A stretch of DNA of 64,000 nt from assembly GCF_014284195.1 (NCBI RefSeq), contig NZ_JACOGC010000005.1:248001-312000 (forward strand), written 5' to 3'. A program made the position numbers and the translations under genes. The notes under the pieces are model-generated. The model worked only from the letters and a program-made list of their open reading frames with translations. It was not told the DNA's origin and did not search any database. Positions 39,701-48,803 of this stretch are shown in pieces; the stretch's first letter is position 1, and the number at the start of each line of letters is the position of its first letter. Source of the stretch: Cognatundibacterium griseum (GTDB lineage Bacteria > Pseudomonadota > Gammaproteobacteria > Burkholderiales > Burkholderiaceae_D).

Positions 39701-39925
39701 TTCAACCACCTGCCAGGTAATCGGTTCGATGTAAGTCACATCGGCCATTTCCGGATCCGTCATGATGGTCGCCGGATTGCTGTTAACCAGAATCACGCGG
39801 TAACCTTCCTCGCGCAAAGCCTTACATGCCTGTGCGCCGGAGTAATCGAATTCGCAGGCCTGGCCAATGATGATAGGACCAGCGCCGATAATCAGTATGC
39901 TTTTTATGTCTGTACGTTTTGGCAT
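36707..39925 (-). CDS. carB: Carbamoyl phosphate synthetase large chain
   Basis: A 1072-residue enzyme with two ATP-grasp halves: residues 1-400, with [21 protein letters not shown], and about 555-935, with [19 protein letters not shown]. Between them is the oligomerisation region, and at the C-terminus an MGS-like allosteric domain. It makes carbamoyl phosphate from bicarbonate, ATP and ammonia supplied by CarA, for pyrimidine and arginine synthesis. The start is three bases after carA. A long open frame antisense to it is only a reflection of codon use. Confidence 0.98.
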   Translation of the reverse strand: MPKRTDIKSILIIGAGPIIIGQACEFDYSGAQACKALREEGYRVILVNSNPATIMTDPEMADVTYIEPITWQVVERIIAKEKPDAILPTMGGQTALNCALDLWRNGVLDKYKVELIGATPEAIDKAEDRLKFKNAMTKIGLGSARSGVAHSMDEAWAVQKDVGFPVIIRPSFTMGGTGGGIAYNPEEFETICKRGLEASPTNELLIEESLIGWKEYEMEVVRDKADNCIIVCSIENLDPMGVHTGDSITVAPAQTLTDKEYQIMRNASLAVLREIGVDTGGSNVQFSVNPADGRMIVIEMNPRVSRSSALASKATGFPIAKIAAKLAVGFTLDELRNEITGGATPASFEPSIDYVVTKIPRFAFEKFPQADNRLTTQMKSVGEVMAIGRTFQESFQKALRGLEVGVDGMNEKTQDREILEKELGEPGPDRIWYVGDAFAQGFTMEEVHQLTHIDPWFLVQIKDIIDIELWLDEQSLDSIDKDMMLTLKKKGFSDRRLAKLLKTTDTAIREKRRALNVRPVYKRVDTCAGEFATNTAYMYSTYEEECESNPTDKKKIMVLGGGPNRIGQGIEFDYCCVHAAFAMREDGYETIMVNCNPETVSTDYDTSDRLYFEPLTLEDVLEIVDKEKPVGVIVQYGGQTPLKLALDLEANGVPIVGTSPDMIDAAEDRERFQKMLQELGLRQPPNRTARTEPEALALAQEIGYPLVVRPSYVLGGRAMEIVHEQRDLERYMREAVKVSHDSPVLLDRFLNDAIEVDVDCLSDGTRTFIGGVMEHIEQAGVHSGDSACSLPPYSLSQETIAELKRQTALMAKGLNVVGLMNVQFAIQHKDGQDVVFVLEVNPRASRTVPYVSKATGLQLAKIAARCMVGQSLDSQGIGAEVVPPYFSVKEAVFPFVKFPGVDTILGPEMKSTGEVMGVGKTFGEAFVKSQLGAGVKLPTSGKVFLSIKNSDKPRGVKVAKDLVELGFSVVATRGTAAAIAAEGIPVSVVNKVVEGRPHVVDMIKNNEIALVINTVEEKRNAITDSRAIRTSALIARATTFTTIAGAEAAVEGMRYLNELHVYDLQGLHKTLN

Positions 39926-39928
39926 TTA

Positions 39929-41092
39929 TTATTCTCCTGTTTTTGCCGTGGTCATCAATGCGGTGAAACTATCGAACAGGTAAGCGATATCGTGCGGACC
40001 TGGTGACGCTTCAGGATGCCCCTGGAAGCAGAATGCAGGTTTGTCAGTGCGCGCAAAACCCTGCAGCGAGCCGTCGAACAGAGACACATGCGTGACGCGG
40101 CAATTGGCGGGCAACGAGGCCGCATCGACTGCAAAGCCGTGATTCTGTGAGGTAATCAGCACTTGCTTGCTGTCGAGATCCTGCACCGGATGGTTGGCGC
40201 CGTGGTGACCAAATTTCATCTTGAGTGTTTTCGCACCGGAAGCCAGCGCCATGATCTGATGCCCCAGACAGATGCCGAAGGTCGGGATACCTTTTTCGAT
40301 CAATTCTTTGGCAGCAGCAATCGCGTAGTCACAAGGCTCAGGATCACCAGGACCATTCGACAGGAATACGCCATCAGGATTTAAAGCCAGCACATCGGCA
40401 GCGCTTGACTGCGCCGGCAGCACGGTGACCTTGCAACCGCGCTCAGCCAGCATACGCAGGATGTTGCGCTTCACGCCGAAGTCAAAAGCGACGACGTGGA
40501 ATTTCGGATCAGTGAGCTGACCGTAACCTTCGCCAAGCTTCCACTCAGACTCGGTCCATTGATATGCTTGTTTGGCCGATACGACTTTCGCCAGATCCAT
40601 GCCGGACAGTCCCGGGAAAGACTTTGCCAGCGCAATCGCTTTTTCCGCATCATCTCCCACCAGAATCGCACCGCCCTGCGCACCTTTTTCACGCAGGATG
40701 CGCGTCAGTTTGCGGGTATCGATACCGGCAATCGCGACGATGTTCTGGGATTTCAGGTAATCGGAAAGGGAGGATTCAGAACGGAAATTAGACACCAGCA
40801 AAGGCAGGTCTTTAATGATCAGGCCGGCAGCGTGGATTTTTTCGGACTCAACGTCTTCGGCATTGATACCGGTATTACCGATATGCGGGTAAGTCAGCGT
40901 GACGATCTGGGAACTGTAACTGGGGTCGGTCAGAATTTCCTGATAGCCTGTCATCGAGGTATTGAAAACCACTTCGCCGACGGTATGGCCGGCAGCGCCG
41001 ATAGCATATCCTGTAAAAATGGTTCCATCTGCAAGAGCAAGTATCGCGGTGTCCTGGCCGGAACGAAGAAGGGACTGCGGAATGGGCAGCAA
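39929..41092 (-). CDS. carA: Carbamoyl phosphate synthetase small chain
   Basis: A protein of about 387 residues from a TTG at 41092 ([11 protein letters not shown]), chosen because AGGAG lies six bases ahead and the length then matches the family. An upstream start at 41158 would add 22 poorly conserved residues. The C-terminal class I glutamine amidotransferase domain has [14 protein letters not shown] with the catalytic Cys, and [11 protein letters not shown] with the catalytic His. The N-terminal domain contains [17 protein letters not shown]. It supplies ammonia to CarB, the next gene. Confidence 0.93.
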   Translation of the reverse strand: MLPIPQSLLRSGQDTAILALADGTIFTGYAIGAAGHTVGEVVFNTSMTGYQEILTDPSYSSQIVTLTYPHIGNTGINAEDVESEKIHAAGLIIKDLPLLVSNFRSESSLSDYLKSQNIVAIAGIDTRKLTRILREKGAQGGAILVGDDAEKAIALAKSFPGLSGMDLAKVVSAKQAYQWTESEWKLGEGYGQLTDPKFHVVAFDFGVKRNILRMLAERGCKVTVLPAQSSAADVLALNPDGVFLSNGPGDPEPCDYAIAAAKELIEKGIPTFGICLGHQIMALASGAKTLKMKFGHHGANHPVQDLDSKQVLITSQNHGFAVDAASLPANCRVTHVSLFDGSLQGFARTDKPAFCFQGHPEASPGPHDIAYLFDSFTALMTTAKTGE

Positions 41093-41246
41093 GGGCAACT
41101 CCTGTATTGTTACCGCCGCTGCGACGCCCCAAGCTGTCGTTTTCCGCAGGCCGAGCAAAGATGCCGCGCAGCCTGAAAAAAGATGATGGAGCGATGTGAA
41201 TTTGGGTAGGCGCTACGGCGAGATTTCGGATTAGTTAAACCCTCGA

Positions 41247-41275
41247 ATTATAGCCCGAAACAGCCTTTCAGGCAA
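41247..41275 (-). promoter_or_regulatory. carAB promoter
   Basis: On the minus strand TTGCCT (41270-41275) and TATAAT (41247-41252) are spaced by exactly 17 bases. The predicted start leaves a leader of about 150 bases before the carA TTG. The leader includes a T-run near 41185, but no clear attenuator hairpin was found. Confidence 0.7.
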
Positions 41276-41375
41276 ATTCCCGCCGCAGAAATCCTGCCCC
41301 GTCATCCACGAATTACGTCTGGCCGCACGAGGATGTGATCAATGTGCCATCATCTCGTGCAGCCTTGAACTGAAA

Positions 41376-41783
41376 TTACAGCCCCAGTGCTGCAATCCCT
41401 GCTTTTGCAATCTGTGCATCTTCCTGGGATTTGACGCCGGAGACGCCGACTGCGCCTACGCAGAAACCATCTGCCATGATTGGTACGCCGCCTTCCAGCA
41501 TCCCCTCCAGCAAAGGTGCGCTCAGGAATGAATAACGGCCATTATTGATAATGTCTTCATAAATCTTGGACTCACGCTTGCCCAACGCGGCAGTTGCCGC
41601 TTTGGCAGGTGCGATGTGTGCAGAAATCGGCGCCACGCCATCCAGACGCTGGAGCCACATCAGATGTCCGCCATCATCGACAATCGCGATGACCACCGGC
41701 CATTGATTCGCCTTCGCTTCCGCTTCGGCTGCTGCCGCAATTTTTTTCACATCATCCAGAGTCAGCATTGGTTTGGTTTGCAT
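41376..41783 (-). CDS. GlcG/HbpS family protein
   Basis: A protein of about 135 residues from the ATG at 41783, which has GGAGG five bases ahead. LTLDDVKKIAAAAEAEAKAN, VVIAIVDDGGHLMWLQRLDG, GGVPIMADGFCVGAVGVSG and QEDAQIAKAGIAAL are the full GlcG/HbpS signature. The family includes a heme-binding extracellular sensor protein of Streptomyces and the glc-operon protein of E. coli; the role here is unknown. It is a single gene, followed on the minus strand by the carAB promoter region. Confidence 0.9.
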   Translation of the reverse strand: MQTKPMLTLDDVKKIAAAAEAEAKANQWPVVIAIVDDGGHLMWLQRLDGVAPISAHIAPAKAATAALGKRESKIYEDIINNGRYSFLSAPLLEGMLEGGVPIMADGFCVGAVGVSGVKSQEDAQIAKAGIAALGL

Positions 41784-41898
41784 CTTTTCCTCCATGTCAA
41801 AGTGCCGCGATTGTACGCCAGAGATCGCTCATCAGGAGTAAAAACAGTTTTGCCTTCCAGCCCGAGTTTTCAGATTAACCAGAGAAACAGTCAAAAGG

Positions 41899-41927
41899 TT
41901 TACATTGTTTGGAACTTCGCTTAAAGT
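41899..41927 (+). promoter_or_regulatory. Possible promoter of the NlpC/P60 gene
   Basis: TTTACA (41899-41904) and TAAAGT (41922-41927) are spaced by 17 bases and lie 30 bases before the start codon. Confidence 0.45.
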
Positions 41928-41957
41928 GGGGCGGTTTTCAAGGACAGGACCCCAAAG

Positions 41958-42515
41958 ATGCAGAGAAACGTTTCCAGGATTGCCACTCTTAAAAGATTTG
42001 CGCTCTTAGCGCTGATCACTGCGTCCCTGCAAACCACTTTCTGCCAATCCGCCTCGGCTGTCGATGCCCTCACCTCCGGCACAGACACCTCTTCCACACT
42101 GAGCAAATTACAGGAAATCCGGCAACGCGCCGCCGATCTGACCATGAAAGCGATCGATTTCATGGGCATCCGCTATAAACGCGGCGGCAGCACTCCTGAA
42201 AACGGACTGGATTGCAGTGGATTCGTCCGCCTGGTGTTTAAAGACGCCCTCGGTGAAAACCTGCCCCGCACAGCGGCAGAAATCAGCCGCGTCGGAGAAA
42301 ACGTGGATCAAAAAGATCTGCAGCCCGGCGATCTGGTGTTCTACAACACATTGCGCCGCGGTTTCTCGCACGTCGGGATTTATCTGGGTGACAATAAATT
42401 CATCCACTCGCCATCCGCCGGTGGACAAATTCGCGTTGAAAGTATGGATATCGCGTACTGGAAAAAACGCTTCAACGGCGCCCGCCGCATCAGTGAAGAA
42501 AACACCAAGCAGTAA
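41958..42515 (+). CDS. NlpC/P60 family peptidoglycan endopeptidase
   Basis: A 185-residue exported protein with an N-terminal signal segment (about 10-31, FALLALITASLQTTFC) and an NlpC/P60 domain (about 58-178). The catalytic Cys is in NGLDCSGFVR, and the His is in GFSHVGIYLGD, followed by the polar third residue in FIHSPSAGG. Such enzymes cut D-Glu-mesoDAP or mesoDAP-D-Ala bonds in cell-wall peptides. It resembles E. coli MepS/Spr. It is convergent with the patatin gene; the repeat element at 42635-42720 lies between them. Confidence 0.92.
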   Translation: MQRNVSRIATLKRFALLALITASLQTTFCQSASAVDALTSGTDTSSTLSKLQEIRQRAADLTMKAIDFMGIRYKRGGSTPENGLDCSGFVRLVFKDALGENLPRTAAEISRVGENVDQKDLQPGDLVFYNTLRRGFSHVGIYLGDNKFIHSPSAGGQIRVESMDIAYWKKRFNGARRISEENTKQ

Positions 42516-42634
42516 TCATGATGACCTCGCCGGCTATGCACCTCCGGCAAAAGCAGGTCAGGAGCGCGCTCCAAAAACACACCGCAGATGCTCCGTCCAG
42601 ATTACAGGGGCGGCCAGCGCATCCAGAGCAGACG

Positions 42635-42720
42635 CAGATACTCCCCCTGCTTTTGAATCAATCCAGCCTGATGCCAGCATTAATATTAGCGTCTGAAACA
42701 TACTCCCCCGGAGTATATTT
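42635..42720. repeat. Second copy of the ATACTCCCCC repeat element
   Basis: CAGATACTCCCCC at 42635-42647 is identical to the left arm of the trpB-trpA element, and both are followed by a TTTTGAA. At 42700-42716 the palindrome ATACTCCCCCGGAGTAT repeats the motif, followed by ATTTTT. The element lies between two convergent genes and could also act as their terminator. Confidence 0.6.
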
Positions 42721-42728
42721 TTCTCCGA

Positions 42729-43688
42729 TTACCGCTCCTGCAACAATTTGATTTTTTGCCTTAACTCCGGCATCGCCAGCATGGCCGCTTTTTCACCAGC
42801 CAGGATCGCCAGATTACGCCCGGCAAAATCACTGCCTTTCATGCTCGGCAACTCTGGACGGATCACGATATCCGCCTGTTTCAGCTCAAACTGATTAATG
42901 CTCTGCCCCATGATGGTGACCGTCTGCAGCAGAATATCAATGGTACTGCTGCCATTCTGGGTTTCGGGTTGCTGGGATATATTGACCGCAATCACCAGAT
43001 CCGCGCCCATATCACGCGTAAAACGAACTGGCACCGGCGCCACCAGACCGCCATCGACATATTGACGGTCATTGATTCTGACTGGCTGGAACACGGCAGG
43101 AACCGCCGAAGACGCGCGCACCGCGGTGCCGGTATTCCCCCTCTGGAACAACACAGCCTGTCCGGTGGACAGATCGGTCGCCACAGCACCAAACGGCTTT
43201 TTCAGTTTTTCAATGGGTACATGATTCACCATGCGGTTAACGTACGCCTGCAAAGCATCGCCCTTTAAAACACCGCTGGATTTAGAAAACAAAGGTAAAG
43301 ACCAGTCAGAAATGGTCGCCTCATCCATTTCCAACGCCATCTTTTGCAGGGCAAAGCCATTATTCCCCGCCGCATACATCGCCCCGACGACACTGCCCGC
43401 ACTGGTTCCCACGATCACGTCAGCAAAAATTCCCTGCGACTCCAGCGCCTTGATCACGCCGATATGCGCAAAACCGCGGGCGGCCCCGCCCCCCAGCGCC
43501 AGTCCGATCCGGACAGGACGAGGTGTTTTTTGCACCGCTACCGGCGCGACTTGCTGGGTAACCGCTCCCTGAGTCGCAAGCGGCGTCGTGCCGCAGGCAG
43601 ACAACATCAGTGCCGTGGTTGCAGCCACCAGCAAAGGAAAAACATCAATGCGCCGACGCATTGCATTCAGTGAAGAAAATATCGACAT
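42729..43688 (-). CDS. Patatin-like phospholipase lipoprotein
   Basis: A protein of about 319 residues from the ATG at 43688. The N-terminal segment ends in the lipobox LSAC, so it is a lipoprotein. The patatin domain (about 65-245) has the oxyanion motif GGGAARGFAHIG, the nucleophile in GTSAGS and the catalytic Asp in DGGLVAPVP. It resembles RssA/YchK esterases. It probably hydrolyses lipids in the envelope; the substrate is unknown. Starts at 43709 or 43661 are also possible. Confidence 0.88.
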   Translation of the reverse strand: MSIFSSLNAMRRRIDVFPLLVAATTALMLSACGTTPLATQGAVTQQVAPVAVQKTPRPVRIGLALGGGAARGFAHIGVIKALESQGIFADVIVGTSAGSVVGAMYAAGNNGFALQKMALEMDEATISDWSLPLFSKSSGVLKGDALQAYVNRMVNHVPIEKLKKPFGAVATDLSTGQAVLFQRGNTGTAVRASSAVPAVFQPVRINDRQYVDGGLVAPVPVRFTRDMGADLVIAVNISQQPETQNGSSTIDILLQTVTIMGQSINQFELKQADIVIRPELPSMKGSDFAGRNLAILAGEKAAMLAMPELRQKIKLLQER

Positions 43689-44124
43689 AAACCTGCGGTC
43701 CCAGCACAAAAATCAGACACAAACAAAACAGGGCAAGAAATGACAACTGCCCGCGAGAGGATGAAAGCCATCCCAAAAGGCAGTGATTATATGACCTTCC
43801 CAATGGGGTTGCACGTCGTCACACGTGCGAACCATCATCGATCAGTTCATCTTGAGCGATTTTAGCGGTTGATCACTTTATTTTCGGCGCAATAAAAGCC
43901 AGACCTGACATCAGACGCCAGATGAAAATTTCACGACGATCAGCCATGGCGATATAAAGCTGTCATCATATTGACATATTCACCATTGATAATTGCCCGA
44001 TCATCCGGTCCAGGATGAAAAATAAGCGGCCTGCTCAATAATGATTTACTTCAAAAAGCAATCGATTGCGCAATCGTTAAAATCATTTAAAACAAGTCTA
44101 TAAAAATCCACTGGGAATCATCCA
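43689..44124 (+). promoter_or_regulatory. Control region of cpdB with a PHO-box-like repeat and palindromes
   Basis: This region of about 430 bases has no gene. CTGTCAT at 43960-43966 and TTGACAT at 43971-43977 are direct repeats 11 bases apart, the layout of a PhoB box. Closer to the gene, GCAATCGATTGC (44058-44069) and CGATTGCGCAATCG (44063-44076) are overlapping perfect palindromes that end about 50 bases before the start codon. Confidence 0.5.
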
Positions 44125-46206
44125 ATGAAAAAACTTATCTGGCTTTCCCCGCTGGCAACGCTCACGCTTGCAGCCTGCGGTAACAGCAACATCCTCAGCA
44201 CGACTCCGGCCATTCCTGAAGGCACCACATTGAAAGTAGCGTTGCTGGAAACGACAGACCTGCATCAGAATATCCTGAGCTATGATTATTACGGACTCAA
44301 AGCAGACACCAGCCTGGGGCTGGAGAGAACCGCGGCCCTGATCAATTCTGCACGCGCAGAAAACCCGAACACCGTTTTGCTGGATGATGGCGACGTGATT
44401 CAAGGCACCCTGCTTGGCGATTACCAGGCTATCGCCTCGCCGGTTCCTTGCAGCGGTACAATGGCGATTCACAAAGTCATGAATGCCTTGAAATACGATG
44501 GCGCCGGCGTCGGTAACCATGAATTTAACTACGGCCTGAATTTCCTGAGCCAAATCACGAATACTGATTTTGGTATCAGTGATGTGACCAAGCCAAGCAA
44601 TTGCGGCGCCCCGAGTTTCCCAGTTGTGCTGGCCAACGTGGTCGGTGCTACCAGCCAGAAGCCGATTTTCAATCCCTACTCCATCATTCCGAAACAGTTT
44701 TCCGCCACCAAACCGGATGGCACTTCCATGAACGTCACGTTGAACGTCGGCATCATGGGCTTCGTACCACCACAGATCATGGATTGGGATCAGAAATACC
44801 TGGCCGGCAAAGTCATGGTCAACGGTGTCGTTGAAACTGCCAATCAGTATGTTCCTGAGATGCGCAACAAGGGTGCCGACCTCGTCGTCGCGCTGTCACA
44901 CGGCGGGCTGGATGCATCGGCTTACAGCCCTAAAATGGAAAACGGCAGCCTGTACCTGTCCACCACCGGTATCGACGCCCTGATGCTGGGCCACTCACAT
45001 CTGATTTTCCCGCAGGCTAAAGAAGTCAACGCGCCGAAAATCGATGCTTCGCTGGCTGCACTGCCTGCGGATAAAGTTGATACCGCCAAGGGTCTGATCA
45101 ATGGCATACCGGCAGTCATGGCGCAAAGCTGGGGCCGCCGCCTGGGCATCATTCAGATGACCCTGAAATACCAGAGCGGAAAATGGGTAGTTCAGAAAGA
45201 TCTGACCAACGTCGAAGCACGCGGTTTCAAATACAAAGACGGCATCACCATCGTTGATGCCGATGCGTCTGTAGCGCCACTGGTCGATACGGAACACAAA
45301 GCAACGCTTGCTTATGCCACTCAGCCGTTAGGCACCACAACCGACTTTGAAATGTCCGCCTATTTTGCACTGGTCGGCGATGTCAGCGCGATTCAGATCG
45401 TGAATCAGGCGCAGATCGATTATGTTAAAAACTTCATTGCCAACTCAACCGACGCCACGATCGCCAGCTATAAATCCATCCCGGTGATCTCCTGCAGCGC
45501 ACCGTTCAAAGCTGGCCGTAATGGCGCAACCGACTTTACCGATGTGGCACCAACCGCCACCAGCACCAGTCCGGTCGGCCTCCAGGTGCGCAACCCGGGC
45601 GACCTCTATTTGTACGGCAATAACAATCTGCAAGCCGTTAAAATCAAAGGTTCCGATCTGAAAAACTGGCTGGAAACCTCCGCCAAACAGTTTGCCCAGA
45701 TCAATCCGGCGCTGACCACCGAGCAGGATCTGGTTCCATCCTACTCAACCATCTACAACTATGATGTGTTCTACGCTGAAAACAATGCGCTGCAATACCA
45801 GATTGACGTCACTCAGCCAGTCGGAAGCCGTATCGTGAATCTGACCTATGCCGGCAAACCGGTCGCAGCCACTGATGATTTCATCGTCGGCACCAATGAT
45901 TACCGCGCTGGCGGCGGCGGTAATTTCCCGGGAATCGACGGCAGCAAAACCATCATCAAATCGCCGGATGCCAATCAGGCCGTTGTCAGCAGATATCTGA
46001 AGAAGCAAAGCAAAATCACGCTGGCGAATAATGGTTCCGGCCAGAGCTGGAGTTTTGTCAAAGTCGCGACACAAGGTCCGGTCATTCTGCGTTCAGCGCC
46101 GGGCAAACTGGCCGTCGCGAATACCGCAGGTCTGGCACGTGTGAAGTCTGAAGGTGCACTGGATGCCAATGGCTTCTCCAAATATGCCATCGATCTGAGC
46201 AAATAA
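44125..46206 (+). CDS. cpdB: 2-prime,3-prime-cyclic-nucleotide phosphodiesterase / 3-prime-nucleotidase lipoprotein
   Basis: A 693-residue exported metallophosphatase. The signal peptide ends in the lipobox LAAC, so it is lipid-anchored. The calcineurin-like domain has ETTDLHQN, LLDDGDVIQGTLL, GVGNHEFNYG, LSHGGLD and LGHSHLIFP, which supply the two metal sites. The C-terminal 5-prime-nucleotidase domain has FYAENNALQYQIDVTQPVG and NDYRAGGGGNFPG for base stacking. It hydrolyses extracellular nucleotides to release nucleoside and phosphate, which fits the PHO-box-like sequence upstream. Confidence 0.92.
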   Translation: MKKLIWLSPLATLTLAACGNSNILSTTPAIPEGTTLKVALLETTDLHQNILSYDYYGLKADTSLGLERTAALINSARAENPNTVLLDDGDVIQGTLLGDYQAIASPVPCSGTMAIHKVMNALKYDGAGVGNHEFNYGLNFLSQITNTDFGISDVTKPSNCGAPSFPVVLANVVGATSQKPIFNPYSIIPKQFSATKPDGTSMNVTLNVGIMGFVPPQIMDWDQKYLAGKVMVNGVVETANQYVPEMRNKGADLVVALSHGGLDASAYSPKMENGSLYLSTTGIDALMLGHSHLIFPQAKEVNAPKIDASLAALPADKVDTAKGLINGIPAVMAQSWGRRLGIIQMTLKYQSGKWVVQKDLTNVEARGFKYKDGITIVDADASVAPLVDTEHKATLAYATQPLGTTTDFEMSAYFALVGDVSAIQIVNQAQIDYVKNFIANSTDATIASYKSIPVISCSAPFKAGRNGATDFTDVAPTATSTSPVGLQVRNPGDLYLYGNNNLQAVKIKGSDLKNWLETSAKQFAQINPALTTEQDLVPSYSTIYNYDVFYAENNALQYQIDVTQPVGSRIVNLTYAGKPVAATDDFIVGTNDYRAGGGGNFPGIDGSKTIIKSPDANQAVVSRYLKKQSKITLANNGSGQSWSFVKVATQGPVILRSAPGKLAVANTAGLARVKSEGALDANGFSKYAIDLSK

Positions 46207-46235
46207 GTAACTGACTTTCAGAACCTTGCATGACC

Positions 46236-46268
46236 AACGCACTTCCATGTCCAGTGGAAGTGCGTTTT
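46236..46268 (+). terminator. Rho-independent terminator after cpdB
   Basis: ACGCACTTCCA and TGGAAGTGCGTT form a near-perfect stem around a short loop, followed by TTTTCC. It ends 17 bases before the next start codon. Confidence 0.8.
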
Positions 46269-46284
46269 CCCGTTTAAATAAACC

Positions 46285-47016
46285 ATGAAAATATTGTTGA
46301 TCATCACCCTGTTCAGCCTGTTCGTCAGCGCATGCACGCCCGCCCCCAGCGCTCTGCCCACGACTGCTGAAATTGAATCCGCCGGAATGCGCGCCATGCA
46401 CGGACAGCAAGACGAAGCTTTTCAGCATCTCCGCATCTGGGCAAAACAAGGCAATCCACAGGCGCAACGCGAACTGGGATTAGCGCTCAGCGCCAAGACA
46501 GATCAGTATCCGGAAGCCATTCACTGGCTGGAGCAGGCCGCCAAGGGCGGCGATGCACAGGCGCAATTCGCAGTCGCTGAAGCAAATTACAAATCCGGAC
46601 TGGGATTAACCCAAAACTTCACGCTCGCCTGGCAATGGTATGAACGGGCAGCCAACCAGCACCACCCCAAAGCCAGCTTCATGCTGGCACGTATGGCGAA
46701 ATATGGAGAAGGCACCAGACAAGATCTGCAAACATCCGTCCATTGGCTGCAAATCGCCAGCGATCAGGGAAATGCGCAGGCGATGTTCCTGCTGTCGAAT
46801 GCTTATGCTGCAGGTGAAGGTGTACAAGTAAATCCCCAAAAAGCCAGAGAGTGGCTGGAACGATCAGCAGAAGGAGATTACCCGGTCGCCATCCATGCCC
46901 TCGCTCTGGAGCTGAGCGGATCCACAGAAAACCGGCCGACTGATTTGCAGACGTCGCGGCATCTGATCAAAGAAGCCTCAGATGAGCGATTGTTGAGATG
47001 GAACAGGTATCAATAA
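46285..47016 (+). CDS. Sel1-repeat (TPR-like) lipoprotein
   Basis: A 243-residue lipoprotein: the signal ends in the lipobox SAC near residue 14, and the rest has about four or five Sel1 repeats, recognisable as A..WLEQAAKGGDAQAQF, AWQWYERAANQHHPKASF, VHWLQIASDQGNAQAMF and AREWLERSAEGDYPVAI. Sel1-like solenoids mediate protein contacts. The partner is unknown. It lies 79 bases downstream of cpdB, behind a terminator. A weaker hairpin follows at 47088-47116. Confidence 0.88.
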   Translation: MKILLIITLFSLFVSACTPAPSALPTTAEIESAGMRAMHGQQDEAFQHLRIWAKQGNPQAQRELGLALSAKTDQYPEAIHWLEQAAKGGDAQAQFAVAEANYKSGLGLTQNFTLAWQWYERAANQHHPKASFMLARMAKYGEGTRQDLQTSVHWLQIASDQGNAQAMFLLSNAYAAGEGVQVNPQKAREWLERSAEGDYPVAIHALALELSGSTENRPTDLQTSRHLIKEASDERLLRWNRYQ

Positions 47017-47087
47017 CAAGAAAATAGGAAAGAAACGATCTTTTAGATCTTATTTTCGCATGTCATTTTTAATATACGGCAACAAAA

Positions 47088-47116
47088 AAGACGGCAGCAT
47101 TGCACTACCGTCTTCT
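47088..47116 (+). terminator. Probable terminator after the Sel1-repeat gene
   Basis: AAGACGG and CCGTCTT pair, with AG/CT inside, preceded by an A-run and followed by CTTCTT. The T-run is weak. Confidence 0.5.
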
Positions 47117-47414
47117 TATGCTTCGCCAAAAACAACGAGGAATCCGAGAAACCTCAATTCGCAATCATTGCGGAGTCATAATGCATCAATTTTCTTTCTA
47201 CTTCGCACATAACCGGCACAACAGAAACAACCGGGGCTCAAAAAACAATAACTCTGAAAGTAAGATAATTTTTTATGCCAACCTCCCGTTTTGAACCAGT
47301 TACAGCTTCACTATAGGCTTTTCATCAAAAACCGGAAGAAAATTAAAACTATCTGCATCGGATACAAGATTGAGAAAATTAAATAAATTAAATAACTCAA
47401 CCCTTGCCACCCCA
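47117..47414. other. AT-rich non-coding stretch
   Basis: About 300 bases clearly richer in A and T than its neighbours, between the convergent Sel1 and S49 peptidase genes. I find no gene or strong hairpin in it. It could be a remnant or an untranslated 3-prime region of the S49 peptidase transcript. Confidence 0.4.
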
Positions 47415-48407
47415 TCAGTGTAAAAAGTTTTTATTCCCCTTCCAGAGAGAGGTCATTGCAGCAGCCCCCATCGACGCACCGAATTTCTTCAAAACTCTCT
47501 CCGGCAAGCCATCTTTCTGCGTATAGTCGACAACGTTATCAGCCTTGAATACATCACGGGCAACTGTGTCGATCGTGCCAAAATCGTCTGCCAGTCCCAT
47601 TTCAACAGCCTTGCTGCCAATCCAGAACAAGCCGGAGAATGTATCAGGTGTCTCTTTCAGACGTGCGCCCCGCCCTTTGCGAACGACATCAATAAACTGG
47701 GCATGTATCTCATTGAGCATTGCTTGCGAATAAGCCTTCTGCTTTTCCGTCTGCGGAGAAAACGGATCCATAAATCCTTTATTTTCACCCGCAGTCATCA
47801 TCCGGCGCTCAACTCCCAGCTTACTCATTAAGCCAGTAAAACCAAAACCATCCATCAGCACACCGATAGAACCGACCACGCTGGCTTTGTTCACATAGAT
47901 TTTGTCAGCCGCCGAAGCAATGTAGTAGCCGCCTGACGCACAAATTTCGTTCACGACAACATACAATTTTTTATCCGGATACTCTGTCCTGAGGCGAACG
48001 ATTTCATCATTAATCATGCCGGCCTGAACCGGACTCCCTCCGGGACTGTTAATGCTGAGAATAACGCCAACCGATCCCTCGTCTTCAAACGCACGATCGA
48101 GCGCAGGAATCACCTCGCGCGCACTCGCATTACCTTCCGAATCAATTTCACCATCAATTTCGACTAATGCGGTATGCCGGCCAGGACTTTTCATTTCTAT
48201 ATCACTCAACCCTGCGATTTGGTAAATACTAAATACGATCAATATCAGGGTCGTCAATTTAAAGAAAATTCCCCAGCGCCGGCGCAAACGTTGTTCGCGC
48301 AAGGTTTCAAATGCCAGCTTTTCCAGGACATCCCGCTCCCAGCCAGCACTGGAAACATTTGCGCTTGCCGCGGACGTATCCGTTTGCGGTGTTTGTTCAT
48401 TTATCAT
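47415..48407 (-). CDS. sppA: S49-family signal peptide peptidase (SppA-like)
   Basis: A protein of about 330 residues from the ATG at 48407; GTG at 48410 is one codon upstream. It has a single membrane segment (about 48-66) and an S49 peptidase domain: ILSINSPGGSPVQAG, the Ser nucleophile in NEICASGGYYIASAADKIY, and VGSIGVLMD. This is the short single-domain form, which digests signal peptides after their release. It is the last gene of a set with the Rieske protein and HAD phosphatase upstream on the same strand. Confidence 0.92.
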   Translation of the reverse strand: MINEQTPQTDTSAASANVSSAGWERDVLEKLAFETLREQRLRRRWGIFFKLTTLILIVFSIYQIAGLSDIEMKSPGRHTALVEIDGEIDSEGNASAREVIPALDRAFEDEGSVGVILSINSPGGSPVQAGMINDEIVRLRTEYPDKKLYVVVNEICASGGYYIASAADKIYVNKASVVGSIGVLMDGFGFTGLMSKLGVERRMMTAGENKGFMDPFSPQTEKQKAYSQAMLNEIHAQFIDVVRKGRGARLKETPDTFSGLFWIGSKAVEMGLADDFGTIDTVARDVFKADNVVDYTQKDGLPERVLKKFGASMGAAAMTSLWKGNKNFLH

Positions 48408-48421
48408 CACGTCAGTTTCAA

Positions 48422-48781
48422 TCAGGCAATAACAGGTTGAATATAATCATCAGGATGCCAGTAAATCATTCCATCCGATTCGGTTACATGGATTTTTCTC
48501 AAACGGGCTCCGCGGCATGGTCCGCCTGAACAATGACCTGTTTCAGGTTCGTAAATAGCGCCATGCGTTGCGCACATGATGTAAAGCCCGCTCGATTCCA
48601 GAAACTCGCCGGGATTCCAGTCCAGCTCCACCGGCACATGGGCGCACCGGTTCAGATAAGCATGCACAGCACCCGCATAACGAATCACAAAACCAACTGC
48701 ATCATCACTGCCGGCAGTCACCGGAAAGCGAATACCCAATCCGCCTTCAATTAAGGCATCAGACTGGCAAATTGATATCAT
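48422..48781 (-). CDS. Rieske [2Fe-2S] ferredoxin-like protein
   Basis: A protein of about 119 residues from the ATG at 48781, which has GGGAG five bases ahead. The cluster ligands are visible as RCAHVPVEL (Cys-x-His) and MCATHGAIYEPETGHC (Cys-x-x-His). It lacks an oxygenase catalytic domain, so it acts as a small electron carrier. It sits between a HAD phosphatase and sppA, 14-22 bases from each, the recurrent order in Burkholderiales. No function has been established that I know of. Confidence 0.9.
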   Translation of the reverse strand: MISICQSDALIEGGLGIRFPVTAGSDDAVGFVIRYAGAVHAYLNRCAHVPVELDWNPGEFLESSGLYIMCATHGAIYEPETGHCSGGPCRGARLRKIHVTESDGMIYWHPDDYIQPVIA

Positions 48782-48803
48782 TGTCACTCCCGCTCCACTC
48801 TTC

